NCBI RefSeq assembly: GCF_965248315.1
Contig: NZ_CBDFIX010000002.1
Location: 3,410,001 to 3,474,000, forward strand
Length of the DNA: 64,000 nt
Source: Ulvibacterium sp965248315
Lineage (GTDB): Bacteria > Bacteroidota > Bacteroidia > Flavobacteriales > Flavobacteriaceae
Direction of reading: 5' to 3'
The notes under the pieces: generated by a model
Seen by the model: only the letters and a program-made list of their open reading frames with translations
Told to the model about the DNA's origin: nothing
Database searches by the model: none
Made by a program: the position numbers and the translations under genes
Part shown: positions 43,015 to 52,620 of the stretch, in pieces
How the letters are laid out: each line of letters opens with the position of its first letter
Position numbering within the stretch: position 1 is the stretch's first letter

Positions 43015-43878
43015 ATGGGAACCATATACAAGAGTGAGCAGGCCAAAAATGGTCTGATGAAACTGTACGAAGAAAAATTGGAAAGCTTACACATCGAGTA
43101 TTTGGAAGTGGATGTCGATACCCAATTTGGAAGAACCCGGATAATCCAAACCGGCAATCCAAATGGCAAACCAATTGTTCTGTTTCATGGGTTCAATGCT
43201 GGGGCGCCGCTTACCTTGGAAGCTATTAAGGAATTAGGCAACCTATATTCCCTTTTTGCAATTGACACCGTAGGACAGGTTACAAAAAGTGAAGAAACAT
43301 TAATGAATACAAAGGATAACTCCTACGCCATTTGGGCGGATGAAGTTTTGGAAAAACTGAACATTGAAAAAGGAAATATTATTGGGATTTCTTATGGTGC
43401 ATTCATTGTTCAAAAACTAATTACCCATAAACCCGAAAGAGTAAAAAAATGCATTTTTGTAGTTCCCAGTGGCATTGTAAATGGTGATATTTGGGATTCG
43501 ATTACGAAACTTACCATCCCCCTTTTACGCTTTAAGATAACCAGAACAGATAAGCACCTTAGGGCCTTTACGAATGCCTTTGCGCCAGAGGAGGACAAGT
43601 TTTTATTTCAACTGTTAAAGTCCCTGATGTTGGGCGTGAAGCTCGATACAAAAATACCAACTTTGCTAAAAAGAAGAGACATAGCTCATTTTAACAAACC
43701 GGTCTATGTAATTGCAGCTTCGGATGATGTTTTCTTTCCAGGTAAAAAAGTGGCGAAAAAAAGCAAGTTGCTTTTTAGCAATTTGAAAGGGGTACATTTT
43801 TTAAATGGCTCAAAACATATGCCTCCCAAAAATTCATATCCCGAAATACAATTAAAAATCAAGGAATGGGTTAATTGA
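43015..43878 (+). CDS. Alpha/beta hydrolase
   Basis: 287 residues of the alpha/beta hydrolase fold. The oxyanion region is VLFHGFNAGAP, the nucleophile elbow is GISYG (GxSxG) near residue 128, an Asp lies in IAASDDVFFPG and the catalytic His is in GSKHMPP. Likely an esterase, lipase or small-molecule hydrolase in the cytoplasm; no signal peptide. It is divergent from the TetR-family gene, which is its probable repressor. Confidence 0.88.
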   Translation: MGTIYKSEQAKNGLMKLYEEKLESLHIEYLEVDVDTQFGRTRIIQTGNPNGKPIVLFHGFNAGAPLTLEAIKELGNLYSLFAIDTVGQVTKSEETLMNTKDNSYAIWADEVLEKLNIEKGNIIGISYGAFIVQKLITHKPERVKKCIFVVPSGIVNGDIWDSITKLTIPLLRFKITRTDKHLRAFTNAFAPEEDKFLFQLLKSLMLGVKLDTKIPTLLKRRDIAHFNKPVYVIAASDDVFFPGKKVAKKSKLLFSNLKGVHFLNGSKHMPPKNSYPEIQLKIKEWVN

Positions 43879-43982
43879 GGCTATTAATACTACTCGTCTT
43901 AAATACTAGTGCTAAAGCAAACACACAAATGCGCTTACCACACCAGCCTTCGGTAAGTACAAAAAACACTCAATAACACGCT

Positions 43983-45389
43983 CTAAATATGCAAAGCACG
44001 ATCCGCCGTGGCTGCCAAAGCAGCTTCCTTAACGGCTTCTGCATAAGTGGGGTGTGCATGACTCATCCTCGCGATGTCCTCTGCAGAAGCACGGAATTCC
44101 ATAGCGGTTACAGCCTCTGTTATCAAATCTGCACAACGTGCTCCGATCATATGTACACCTAATACTTCGTCCGTTTTTGCATCGGCCAAAATCTTTACAA
44201 ATCCATCGATGTCCATACTGGCCCTGGCACGTCCCAAAGCACGCATCGGAAATTGACCAGCTTTGTAGTCCACTCCAGCTTCCTTTAACTCTTCTTCGGT
44301 CTTGCCTACGGCAGCCACCTCTGGCCATGTGTAGACTACCCCTGGAATAAGGTTGTAATTGATATGTGGTTTTTGACCTGCCAAAATTTCCGCGACCAAT
44401 GTTCCTTCCTCTTCCGCTTTATGGGCCAACATGGCGCCACGGATAACATCGCCAATGGCATAGATGTTCGCTGCGCTCGTCTGCAAATGTTCATTTACCT
44501 CTACTCTACCCCTATCGTCAATCTTAACTCCGGCCGCCTCGGCGTTTAGTCCATCCGTGTAGGGGCGCCGGCCAACGGAAACAAGACAGTAATCACCCTT
44601 AAATTCAACTTCCTGCCCTTTTTTATCATCGGCCTTTACAATCACTTCATTGCCTTTACGCTCAACGGCCTTGACCTTATGGGATAGGTAAAACTTTGTC
44701 TTTTGCTTTTTCATCACCTTCATAAGTTCCTTGGAGAGGGCACCGTCCATTGTGGGAATAATTCGATCCATATATTCTATAACAGAAACCTCCGCCCCTA
44801 GGCGTTTGTATACCTGGCCTAATTCCAATCCAATAACACCCCCTCCGATAATAATCAAATGTTTTGGGATTTCCTTTAGTTTCAGGGCTTCCGTAGAGGT
44901 AATAATACGCTCCTTATCAATTTTGATAAAAGGCAGGGTAGAAGGTTTGGATCCCGTAGCTATAATGCTATTCTTGGTTTCTATGGTCTCTGTTTTTCCA
45001 TCACTCTTCTTGATAGTAATATGGGTGTTGTCCTTAAAGCTACCGAGACCCTCATAAACATCAATCTTGTTCTTGTTCATTAAAAACTCGATGCCTTTGG
45101 TGGTCTGGTCTACCACACCCTGTTTTCGGGCAATCATCTGTTCCAGGTTCACCTTTACTTCCCCAGGAATCTCTATCCCATGTTCCTCAAAATGCTTAAC
45201 GGCATCCTCATAATGATGGCTTGAATCCAATAGGGCCTTTGAAGGTATGCAACCTACATTAAGGCAAGTTCCACCCAAGGTGGAATACTTTTCAATAATC
45301 GCGGTCTTCATTCCTAATTGTGCGCAGCGGATGGCCGCAACATAACCTCCGGGTCCAGAGCCGATAACGGCCACATCATATGAATTCAT
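43983..45389 (-). CDS. lpdA: Dihydrolipoyl dehydrogenase (E3)
   Basis: 468 residues from ATG 45389 (the frame opens at 45446, but MNSYDVAVIGSGPGGYVAA is the clear N-terminus). It has the FAD site, the redox pair in GGTCLNVGCIPSKALL, the NAD-binding loop IIGGGVIGLELGQVYKRLGA, and the C-terminal HAHPTYAEA with the catalytic His-Glu pair. It reoxidises lipoamide in the pyruvate and 2-oxoglutarate dehydrogenase complexes. It is convergent with the hydrolase gene. A TATTTTTG -7 element lies 27 bp upstream. Confidence 0.96.
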   Translation of the reverse strand: MNSYDVAVIGSGPGGYVAAIRCAQLGMKTAIIEKYSTLGGTCLNVGCIPSKALLDSSHHYEDAVKHFEEHGIEIPGEVKVNLEQMIARKQGVVDQTTKGIEFLMNKNKIDVYEGLGSFKDNTHITIKKSDGKTETIETKNSIIATGSKPSTLPFIKIDKERIITSTEALKLKEIPKHLIIIGGGVIGLELGQVYKRLGAEVSVIEYMDRIIPTMDGALSKELMKVMKKQKTKFYLSHKVKAVERKGNEVIVKADDKKGQEVEFKGDYCLVSVGRRPYTDGLNAEAAGVKIDDRGRVEVNEHLQTSAANIYAIGDVIRGAMLAHKAEEEGTLVAEILAGQKPHINYNLIPGVVYTWPEVAAVGKTEEELKEAGVDYKAGQFPMRALGRARASMDIDGFVKILADAKTDEVLGVHMIGARCADLITEAVTAMEFRASAEDIARMSHAHPTYAEAVKEAALAATADRALHI

Positions 45390-45415
45390 AAAGTAATCTG
45401 CTTTGATTTGAAGTA

Positions 45416-45423
45416 CAAAAATA
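45416..45423 (-). promoter_or_regulatory. Candidate lpdA -7 element
   Basis: The minus strand reads TATTTTTG, matching TAnnTTTG, 27 bp upstream of the preferred lpdA ATG. This also argues against the upstream start at 45446, which would lie outside the transcript. Confidence 0.5.
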
Positions 45424-45552
45424 CCACGATTTTTTGGGTTGACCATAGCCCGGAAACAGATACTCTAGCACATTTAGAACAGGACATCCATGCCCCAACT
45501 TGCATAGCCCTTTGTAAAGTCGTAATATTACCTGACTACTCAAACATAAAGT

Positions 45553-47037
45553 ATGAAGGACCCGAAATCCGGTAAGCGTAAAAAAGATGCACGAATTCTT
45601 GAAAATAAGGAACTTAACATTTGGGAGGCCCTAATTCCAGTTATAGCCTTGGTAGGTATGCTGGCCTACAATGTCTATGTTTTTGGAGACGATGCACTTA
45701 GCGGTTCCAATCAATTTATCCTTTTGCTGGGTGGCGCAGTGGCCGCCATTGTAGGTTTCTTCAATAAAGTCTCCTACAAGACCATGTTGACCGAAGTTGC
45801 GGAGAATGTAAAATCCACCACGGGAGCCCTACTCATTCTTTTAATGGTAGGTGCTTTGGCAGGGACCTGGCTGATAAGTGGAATAATCCCTGCTATGATA
45901 TATTATGGATTACAAATATTGAATCCCACTATATTTTTGGCGGCGTGTGTAATTATTTGCGCTATTATCTCCATTGCCACAGGGAGTAGTTGGACAACTG
46001 CGGCCACGGTGGGTATAGCCCTTATTGGTATCGGGGATGCTTTAGGTATTTCCTTGGGGATGACCGCCGGCGCAGTACTTTCGGGCGCCTATTTTGGAGA
46101 CAAGCTTTCGCCCTTGAGCGACACCACCAATCTGGCCCCGGCCATGGCAGGTGGCGAACTATTTGACCATATCCGATATATGTTGTTTACAACGGTACCC
46201 ACTATAAGCGTCACTTTGATCGTATTTATTATTATCGGGCTAACTTTAGATACCAGTGGAACCGCTGATATCGATTCAATTCTAACCTCCATTGATGCTA
46301 CATTTAATATCAATGGATGGTTGTTCCTAGTACCTCTGATAGTCATTTTCCTTATTGTAAAAAAGACCCCGCCCTTGGCAGCCTTGTTGATCGGAACACT
46401 TTTAGGGGCTCTTTTCGCACTTTTGTTTCAGCCTGAAATAGTGGCCGGGATTACAAATGCAAAGAGCTTATCATTTCAATCGGGTTATAAAGGAATTTTA
46501 AAAGCGATTACGGTACAAACTTCCGTTCCTACGGATAATCCCGCACTTAATGATCTCTTTTCGGCCAAAGGCATGTCGGGCATGTTGGGTACAATTTGGC
46601 TTATTGTTTGTGCCATGGTCTTTGGGGGTATTATGGATGGTATTGGAGCCTTATCCCGTATCAGTAGTTCGTTATTGGCCATGGCCAAATCTGTTTTTGG
46701 GCTTTTTGCCAGTACGGTAGCCAGTTGTTTGGCATTGAACGTCACTGCTTCCGATCAATACTTGGCAATTGTTGTGCCCGGAAAAATGTTTGCCAAGGCC
46801 TATAGGGATCGGGGATTGGCCCCGGAAAATCTGAGTAGGACCCTTGAGGATTCCGGTACGGTAACTTCGGTTTTAATTCCTTGGAACACCTGTGGCGCCT
46901 ATCATAGTGGAGTACTTGGTGTGGGTGTGGGTGAATATTTCTTCTATGCCATATTCAACTGGTTAAGTCCGTTTATGACCTTGTTTTTTGCATTATTCCG
47001 AATTAAAATAAAGCAATTGACCACTTCTCCAGTCTAA
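45553..47037 (+). CDS. nhaC: Na+/H+ antiporter, NhaC family
   Basis: 494 residues with a basic cytoplasmic N-terminus (KSGKRKKDAR) and about 11-12 transmembrane segments. Family landmarks include the ATGSSWTTAATVGIALIGIG helix, GAYFGDKLSPLSDTTNLAPA (the ion-binding region) and ALNVTASDQYLAIVVPGKMF. It exports Na+ in exchange for protons, fitting a marine lifestyle. A GTAATATTAC palindrome lies 21 bp upstream of the ATG. Single gene. Confidence 0.93.
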   Translation: MKDPKSGKRKKDARILENKELNIWEALIPVIALVGMLAYNVYVFGDDALSGSNQFILLLGGAVAAIVGFFNKVSYKTMLTEVAENVKSTTGALLILLMVGALAGTWLISGIIPAMIYYGLQILNPTIFLAACVIICAIISIATGSSWTTAATVGIALIGIGDALGISLGMTAGAVLSGAYFGDKLSPLSDTTNLAPAMAGGELFDHIRYMLFTTVPTISVTLIVFIIIGLTLDTSGTADIDSILTSIDATFNINGWLFLVPLIVIFLIVKKTPPLAALLIGTLLGALFALLFQPEIVAGITNAKSLSFQSGYKGILKAITVQTSVPTDNPALNDLFSAKGMSGMLGTIWLIVCAMVFGGIMDGIGALSRISSSLLAMAKSVFGLFASTVASCLALNVTASDQYLAIVVPGKMFAKAYRDRGLAPENLSRTLEDSGTVTSVLIPWNTCGAYHSGVLGVGVGEYFFYAIFNWLSPFMTLFFALFRIKIKQLTTSPV

Positions 47038-47156
47038 TAAGGCGCTTTTGGAATCACTTTTTTTGTCCTTAGAAAATTTCGATATTTTCTGTAGATATCG
47101 TTTACATTTCATTTCAATATTTCATAATTTCACACAAAATTAAAATCGACAAATTC

Positions 47157-47663
47157 ATGGCAACAGTAACGCTTAAAGGAAATGAAATACATACTATCGG
47201 CAACCTACCTTCCAACGGAAGCAAAGCTCCCGATTTCAACTTGACAAAAACGGACCTATCCGATGCTTCTTTGTCCGACTACTCCGGAAAAAAGGTGGTA
47301 TTGAATATATTTCCCAGTATTGACACGGGAACATGTGCACAATCCGTACGGCAATTCAACGAGGAAGCAGCGGAATTGGAAAACACCGTAGTGCTATGCA
47401 TTTCCAAGGACCTTCCTTTTGCCCAAAACCGTTTTTGTGGTGCCGAAGGTATTGAAAATGTTGTAATGTTATCCGATTTCAGGGATGGGGATTTTGGCAA
47501 GGACTATCAGGTAGAGTTCACCGATGGCCCTCTACGTTCTCTACACTCCAGATCGGTGGTAGTGCTAGATGAAGGCGGAAATATCCTTTATACGGAACAG
47601 GTACCGGAAACCGTGGACGAACCAAACTATAAAGCGGCACTTGAAGCCTTAATGGATGCCTAA
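47157..47663 (+). CDS. tpx: Thiol peroxidase
   Basis: 168 residues, an atypical 2-Cys peroxiredoxin. The peroxidatic Cys lies in PSIDTGTCAQSVRQFN and the resolving Cys in NRFCGAEGIENV, with the conserved Thr and Arg of the Tpx family. It reduces hydrogen and lipid peroxides with thioredoxin. It is the first gene of the plus-strand block that continues with dgkA (8-bp overlap) and ftsK. Cytoplasmic or periplasmic; no signal peptide is visible. Confidence 0.95.
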   Translation: MATVTLKGNEIHTIGNLPSNGSKAPDFNLTKTDLSDASLSDYSGKKVVLNIFPSIDTGTCAQSVRQFNEEAAELENTVVLCISKDLPFAQNRFCGAEGIENVVMLSDFRDGDFGKDYQVEFTDGPLRSLHSRSVVVLDEGGNILYTEQVPETVDEPNYKAALEALMDA

Positions 47664-48021
47664 GGAGTCCTTTCTGCGCAATCGGTTGAATGGAGTGGGT
47701 TATGCTCTAAAAGGGGCTTTGCTTCTAATCCGGACAGAGGCCAGTATTAAAATCCAAATATTTTTAACCCTAGTAGTAACCGCAGCGGGATTCTACTTTG
47801 AGATTTCCGCTACGGAATGGATTTTACAAATTCTGGCCGTTGGACTAGTCTTGGGTATTGAAGGTCTTAACACCGCCGTCGAAAAACTTGCGGATTATAT
47901 ACAACCGGAGTTCGATCCTAAAATCGGTTTTATCAAGGATATTTCGGCAGGAGCGGTCATGTTGGTTTCCATAGCGGCTTCCATCGTTGGGCTTATCATT
48001 TATGTACCCAAGCTTTTTTGA
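47656..48021 (+). CDS. dgkA: Diacylglycerol kinase family membrane protein
   Basis: 121 residues with three hydrophobic segments. The DgkA signature GIEGLNTAVEKLADY is present, with the catalytic Glu. The enzyme family phosphorylates diacylglycerol or undecaprenol using ATP at the inner membrane. The start overlaps the end of tpx by 8 bp. It sits before ftsK in the block conserved in Flavobacteriaceae. Confidence 0.92.
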   Translation: MPKESFLRNRLNGVGYALKGALLLIRTEASIKIQIFLTLVVTAAGFYFEISATEWILQILAVGLVLGIEGLNTAVEKLADYIQPEFDPKIGFIKDISAGAVMLVSIAASIVGLIIYVPKLF

Positions 48022-48047
48022 CTCCAGAATTGGAAAGCCTTCGCTTC

Positions 48048-48055
48048 TAAATTTG
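48048..48055 (+). promoter_or_regulatory. Candidate internal promoter for ftsK
   Basis: TAAATTTG matches TAnnTTTG, 28 bp upstream of the ftsK ATG, with a TTGG 15-16 bp upstream. It could give ftsK-lolA-lptF/G-ribB extra transcription independent of tpx. Confidence 0.45.
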
Positions 48056-48083
48056 TATTTTAGCCCCTAGAATTAAAGATTTC

Positions 48084-50441
48084 ATGGCAAAAAAGGGAAG
48101 AAAATCCAAGCCCAAATCGGTTAAAAAAAGAATATCCCTAAGGCTCTCCAAGCAAAACAAGATTATCCTGGGAAGTTTGTTGATTCTTCTCAGTATAGCC
48201 CTATGTTTTTCATTCATTTCATTCTATTTTACTTGGCAGGACGATCAAAGCCTTTTGACCGAGTTTGCCGATCGCAATGAACAGGCCAAAAATCTGTTGA
48301 ACAAATTTGGCGCCAGCACAAGTCACTTTTTTATGTATAAAGGTTTTGGGGTGGCCACTTTTGTGTTCCCTTTCCTTCTTTGTATTACCGGCCTGTATCT
48401 GTTCTTGGGAATTAAAGGGCAAGGACTTTTAAAAAAATGGATCTGGGGGTTTATCTTCCTTATTTGGTTTTCAATAGCGTTGGGCTTCTTTGCTAATGAG
48501 AAGCCTCTGTTAGCAGGTCTTGTGGGGTATGAAATGAACGATTTTCTGCAAGACTATACGGGAAAAATCGGTGTACTTCTTCTCCTACTTTTTGGTCTGG
48601 TCTTTATTTTAGTTCGTCTTTTTAATTTCTCCCCTGAGGAGATTGGCATTTTTTTTCGAACAAAGACAGCTTCCATAGCTTCGGAATTTAAGAGCAAAAA
48701 GAATGACGATACTGTAGAGATGCAATTGAGTGTGGAAGATGAGAAACCCATAGTTATAGACACCTATACCCATAAAGAAAACATTCCCCATTTGGAAAAG
48801 GAACCCGTGGACGATTTTGAAGTAGCCATTCCGGTTGAGGAAGATCTAAAGGATAACCTTGCCATGGAAGTGGAAAAAATTGTTGAGGAAAAGGAGGAGA
48901 AGAAAAACATAGCCGAAAAATTAGTGGACGATTTCGGAGAATTCGACCCTACCTTGGAATTAGGCAACTATAAATTCCCTACAATTGAGCTTTTGGACCA
49001 ACATGGGGTAACTGGAGGCATTACCATAAACCAAAAAGAGCTTGAGGAGAACAAAAACAAAATTGTTGAAACACTAAAGAATTATAAAATTGGCATTGCT
49101 CAAATAAAAGCGACCATCGGCCCCACGGTTACCCTGTATGAAATCGTACCGGAGGCCGGAGTTCGAATTTCCAAAATAAAGAATTTGGAAGACGATATTG
49201 CCCTTTCGTTGGCGGCCTTGGGTATTCGGATCATTGCCCCTATTCCAGGAAAGGGCACTATTGGAATTGAGGTTCCCAATAAGAATGCCACCATAGTCTC
49301 CATGCGTTCAGTAATCGCATCCAGTAAATTTCAGAAGGCGGAGATGCAACTTCCCATCGCTTTTGGCAAGACCATTAGTAATGAGACCTTTGTGGTAGAT
49401 TTGGCAAAGATGCCCCACTTGCTTATGGCCGGTGCCACAGGGCAAGGTAAATCAGTTGGACTCAATGCAGTTCTTACTTCCCTGCTATATAAGAAGCACC
49501 CTGCCGAGGTGAAATTTATTCTTGTGGATCCCAAAAAAGTTGAACTTACCCTTTACAATAAAATAGAGCGGCATTTTTTGGCGAAATTACCGGACTCGGA
49601 AGAAGCTATTATAACGGACAATACCAAGGTAATCAACACCTTGAACTCCCTCTGTATTGAAATGGACAACCGGTATGAATTGTTGAAGTCCGCCATGGTA
49701 CGAAATATCAAGGAATACAACACCAAGTTTAAAACACGGAAATTGAATCCGAACGACGGCCATAAATTTTTACCCTACATTGTTTTGGTCATTGATGAGT
49801 TTGCCGATCTGATTATGACTGCCGGCAAGGAAGTAGAGACTCCTATTGCCCGTCTGGCCCAATTGGCGAGGGCCATTGGCATTCATTTGATCATCGCCAC
49901 ACAACGACCCTCCGTAAATGTAATAACCGGTATCATTAAGGCCAATTTCCCGGCGCGTATTGCTTTTAGGGTGACCTCCAAGATAGATTCACGTACCATT
50001 TTGGATGCCCAGGGCGCGGATCAATTGATAGGACGGGGAGACATGTTGTTTACCCAGGGAAATGATGTTACACGCTTGCAATGTGCATTTGTGGACACTC
50101 CGGAAGTAGCTAAAATAACGGAATACATCGGTTCACAACGTGCTTACCCGCATGCTCATGAACTTCCCGAATACGTAGGCGAGGATTCTGGCACAAGTAT
50201 TGATTACGATATCCAAGATCGGGATGCCATGTTCCGCGAGGCCGCGGAGGTTATTGTAACCGCACAGCAGGGCTCCGCCTCGTTGATACAACGAAAGTTG
50301 AAATTGGGCTATAATAGGGCGGGGCGTATTATAGATCAATTGGAGGCTGCGGGCATTGTAGGTCCCTTTGAGGGTAGTAAGGCCAGACAAGTGTTGGTTT
50401 CCGATATGTATGCCCTAGACCAATTATTGAACAATGAATAA
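48084..50441 (+). CDS. ftsK: DNA translocase FtsK/SpoIIIE
   Basis: 785 residues. Four N-terminal membrane helices (about 28-175) anchor it at the septum; a charged linker of about 120 residues follows. The motor has Walker A GATGQGKSVGLNAVL and Walker B IVLVIDEFADLIM, plus LARAIGIHLIIATQRPS. The C-terminal winged-helix gamma domain (RKLKLGYNRAGRIIDQLEAA) reads polar DNA sequences. It moves chromosome dimers to the division site for XerCD resolution. The short linker is normal for Bacteroidota. lolA follows after 12 bp. Confidence 0.97.
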   Translation: MAKKGRKSKPKSVKKRISLRLSKQNKIILGSLLILLSIALCFSFISFYFTWQDDQSLLTEFADRNEQAKNLLNKFGASTSHFFMYKGFGVATFVFPFLLCITGLYLFLGIKGQGLLKKWIWGFIFLIWFSIALGFFANEKPLLAGLVGYEMNDFLQDYTGKIGVLLLLLFGLVFILVRLFNFSPEEIGIFFRTKTASIASEFKSKKNDDTVEMQLSVEDEKPIVIDTYTHKENIPHLEKEPVDDFEVAIPVEEDLKDNLAMEVEKIVEEKEEKKNIAEKLVDDFGEFDPTLELGNYKFPTIELLDQHGVTGGITINQKELEENKNKIVETLKNYKIGIAQIKATIGPTVTLYEIVPEAGVRISKIKNLEDDIALSLAALGIRIIAPIPGKGTIGIEVPNKNATIVSMRSVIASSKFQKAEMQLPIAFGKTISNETFVVDLAKMPHLLMAGATGQGKSVGLNAVLTSLLYKKHPAEVKFILVDPKKVELTLYNKIERHFLAKLPDSEEAIITDNTKVINTLNSLCIEMDNRYELLKSAMVRNIKEYNTKFKTRKLNPNDGHKFLPYIVLVIDEFADLIMTAGKEVETPIARLAQLARAIGIHLIIATQRPSVNVITGIIKANFPARIAFRVTSKIDSRTILDAQGADQLIGRGDMLFTQGNDVTRLQCAFVDTPEVAKITEYIGSQRAYPHAHELPEYVGEDSGTSIDYDIQDRDAMFREAAEVIVTAQQGSASLIQRKLKLGYNRAGRIIDQLEAAGIVGPFEGSKARQVLVSDMYALDQLLNNE

Positions 50442-50453
50442 AATTAAGGTAGC

Positions 50454-51098
50454 ATGAAGAAGTTTTTTTTGTTTGCGATAACCATTTTAATATGTACTGC
50501 TGGTTTTTCCCAGAATTCAGATAAAGCAAAGACTTTGTTGGATGAAGTATATACAAAGGTTAAGGGCTATGGAAATATCCATGTGGATTTTAAGTATGTA
50601 TTGGACAATACCGAAGCTGCCATTAACCAGGAGACCCGGGGCGATGTTACCTTGGAAGGAGACAAATACCTGATCAATTTTATGGGCTCCCAACAATTGT
50701 ACGATGGCAAAAAAGTATATACCATTGTTCCCGAGAACGAGGAAATAACTATTGAGAACCGAATTGATGATGAAAATACGGTGACTCCCTCAAAAATGCT
50801 TACGTTCTACAAACAAGGACATAATTATGAATGGGATATACTTCAGAATGTCCAGGGCAAAAAAATACAATATGTGCGGTTAATCCCCATTGATACCAAT
50901 ACGGAGATAAAATCCATCTTACTAGGTATAGATATAGAGACCAAACATATCTATAAATTAATAGAGACCGGTAAAAATGGCACCACCACTACCTTCATTG
51001 TTAATTCTTTTAAAACAGATCAGCCATTATCAAAAACCTTATTTACCTTTGACGAGGACAAATACGAAAACGAGGGATACTACATAATAAGGGAATAA
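50454..51098 (+). CDS. lolA: LolA-like outer membrane lipoprotein carrier
   Basis: 214 residues with a signal peptide ending TAGFSQ. The mature part is a LolA-type open beta-barrel (AKTLLDEVYTKVKGYGNIHV, GDVTLEGDKYLINF, QLYDGKKVYTIVPENEE). It would ferry lipoproteins across the periplasm from LolCDE to the outer membrane. It lies between ftsK and the lptF/G-type gene, an order typical of the family. Confidence 0.9.
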   Translation: MKKFFLFAITILICTAGFSQNSDKAKTLLDEVYTKVKGYGNIHVDFKYVLDNTEAAINQETRGDVTLEGDKYLINFMGSQQLYDGKKVYTIVPENEEITIENRIDDENTVTPSKMLTFYKQGHNYEWDILQNVQGKKIQYVRLIPIDTNTEIKSILLGIDIETKHIYKLIETGKNGTTTTFIVNSFKTDQPLSKTLFTFDEDKYENEGYYIIRE

Positions 51099-51102
51099 CA
51101 CA

Positions 51103-52620
51103 TTGAGAATTCTAGACGGATACATCTTATCGAGGTTCCTATTCAATTTTTTTAGTTCGTTTGTCATATTGATGTTTATCTTCATTTTTCAGACGATATG
51201 GCTCTTTATTGATGATTTTGCGGGTAAAGGCCTGGACTTGGTCATTATAGGAAAGTTTTTCTTCTACATGATGCCCAATCTTACGGAAAAGGTACTGCCC
51301 CTTACCGTTCTTTTGTCTTCCATTTTAACTTTTGGAACTTTTGCCGAGAACTACGAGTTTGCTGCGATGAAGGCTTCCGGTATTTCTCTACAACGATCCA
51401 TGTTGAGTCTTGTTGTGTTTATGGTCATACTAGGAGGGGTTACCTTCTACTTTGCCAATAGCGTCATTCCGGCATCGGAACAGAAAATCTACAATATGCG
51501 AAGAAATATAGCAAAGGTAAAGCCTGCGGTTGCCATTGCAGAAGGTGTTTTTAGTGATTTTGAAGGAGCTGATATGAATATCAAGGTTGAGAAAAAATTT
51601 GGCGAAAACGACCGGTTTCTTGAAAATGTAATCATCCATAAAAAAACAAAGACCAGCGTTAATAATACGGTTATTAAGGCCGAGACCGGGGAACTTAAGA
51701 GTAACGAAAATTCTGACATCCTTCAATTGGTACTTAAGGACGGCCATTACTACGAGAATGTTGTCAAAAAGAAAAGTGAAGAAAAACGGAAATATCCCTT
51801 TGCCCAGGCTGAATTTGAGACCTATGTTATGAATATTGACCTTTCAGAATTCAATAATGTGGATTTGGAGGAGGATCTCAATACCACTACGGACAAGATG
51901 AAGAACGTTTCGCGTTTGATCAAGGACATAGATTCCCTGGAGGAAAACAACCTGCGTATTGTGCAATCGTTTTCCAAAAGTATTTCCAATAGAGTCGGGG
52001 CCTTTGTTCCTCTGCAGCCTGTAGATACCAATTTGCATAAATCCAGGGCGAAAAATAGTGTGGACACCCTGACCCTATCAAAAATGGAAGAAATTCCGAA
52101 AAAAATAAATGATTCAATGTATTCCATTGATATTGTTGGCCTATTCGAGAATTGGCAGAAAGTACAATTGATCAACAGCGCAAAGAATAATGCGTCGAAT
52201 ATTTTAACCTCTGTACAGGGTAAGAAAAAGGAATTGCAAAAGCGATATGAAATCTATAACCGTCATATCCTTTCCCTTCATAAAAAATATGCCCTGGCCC
52301 TTTCCTGTATCATTTTATTTTTTGTAGGTGCCCCATTGGGGGCTATTATTCGGAAAGGGGGTATTGGACTTCCTATGGTCATAGCCATTATGCTCTTTTT
52401 GGTGTATTATTTTATTGGGGTGTTCGCGGATAACTATTCCAAGAAAAATGAAATTCATCCTATATTAGGGGCATGGTTGTCTACCATGATAATGTTACCT
52501 TTAAGCATATGGTTGACCAAAAGGGCCACCGCGGATAAGGGGCTTATGAATTTTGCCAGTATTTTGGACAGGGTCAAAGATTTTTTCAAGAAGAAGACCT
52601 CAAAACCTAGTACCTCATGA
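51103..52620 (+). CDS. LptF/LptG-family permease of the LPS export ABC transporter
   Basis: 505 residues from TTG 51103, four bases after lolA; the start LRILDGYILSRFLFNF matches the family N-terminus (xKILDRYI), so TTG is credible. It has three N-terminal helices, a large periplasmic beta-jellyroll-like region (about 150-370), and three C-terminal helices (LALSCIILFFVGAPLGAII). LptF and LptG, with LptB, pull lipopolysaccharide from the inner membrane. Whether this is F or G cannot be told from the sequence. The end overlaps ribB by 4 bp. Confidence 0.9.
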   Translation: MRILDGYILSRFLFNFFSSFVILMFIFIFQTIWLFIDDFAGKGLDLVIIGKFFFYMMPNLTEKVLPLTVLLSSILTFGTFAENYEFAAMKASGISLQRSMLSLVVFMVILGGVTFYFANSVIPASEQKIYNMRRNIAKVKPAVAIAEGVFSDFEGADMNIKVEKKFGENDRFLENVIIHKKTKTSVNNTVIKAETGELKSNENSDILQLVLKDGHYYENVVKKKSEEKRKYPFAQAEFETYVMNIDLSEFNNVDLEEDLNTTTDKMKNVSRLIKDIDSLEENNLRIVQSFSKSISNRVGAFVPLQPVDTNLHKSRAKNSVDTLTLSKMEEIPKKINDSMYSIDIVGLFENWQKVQLINSAKNNASNILTSVQGKKKELQKRYEIYNRHILSLHKKYALALSCIILFFVGAPLGAIIRKGGIGLPMVIAIMLFLVYYFIGVFADNYSKKNEIHPILGAWLSTMIMLPLSIWLTKRATADKGLMNFASILDRVKDFFKKKTSKPSTS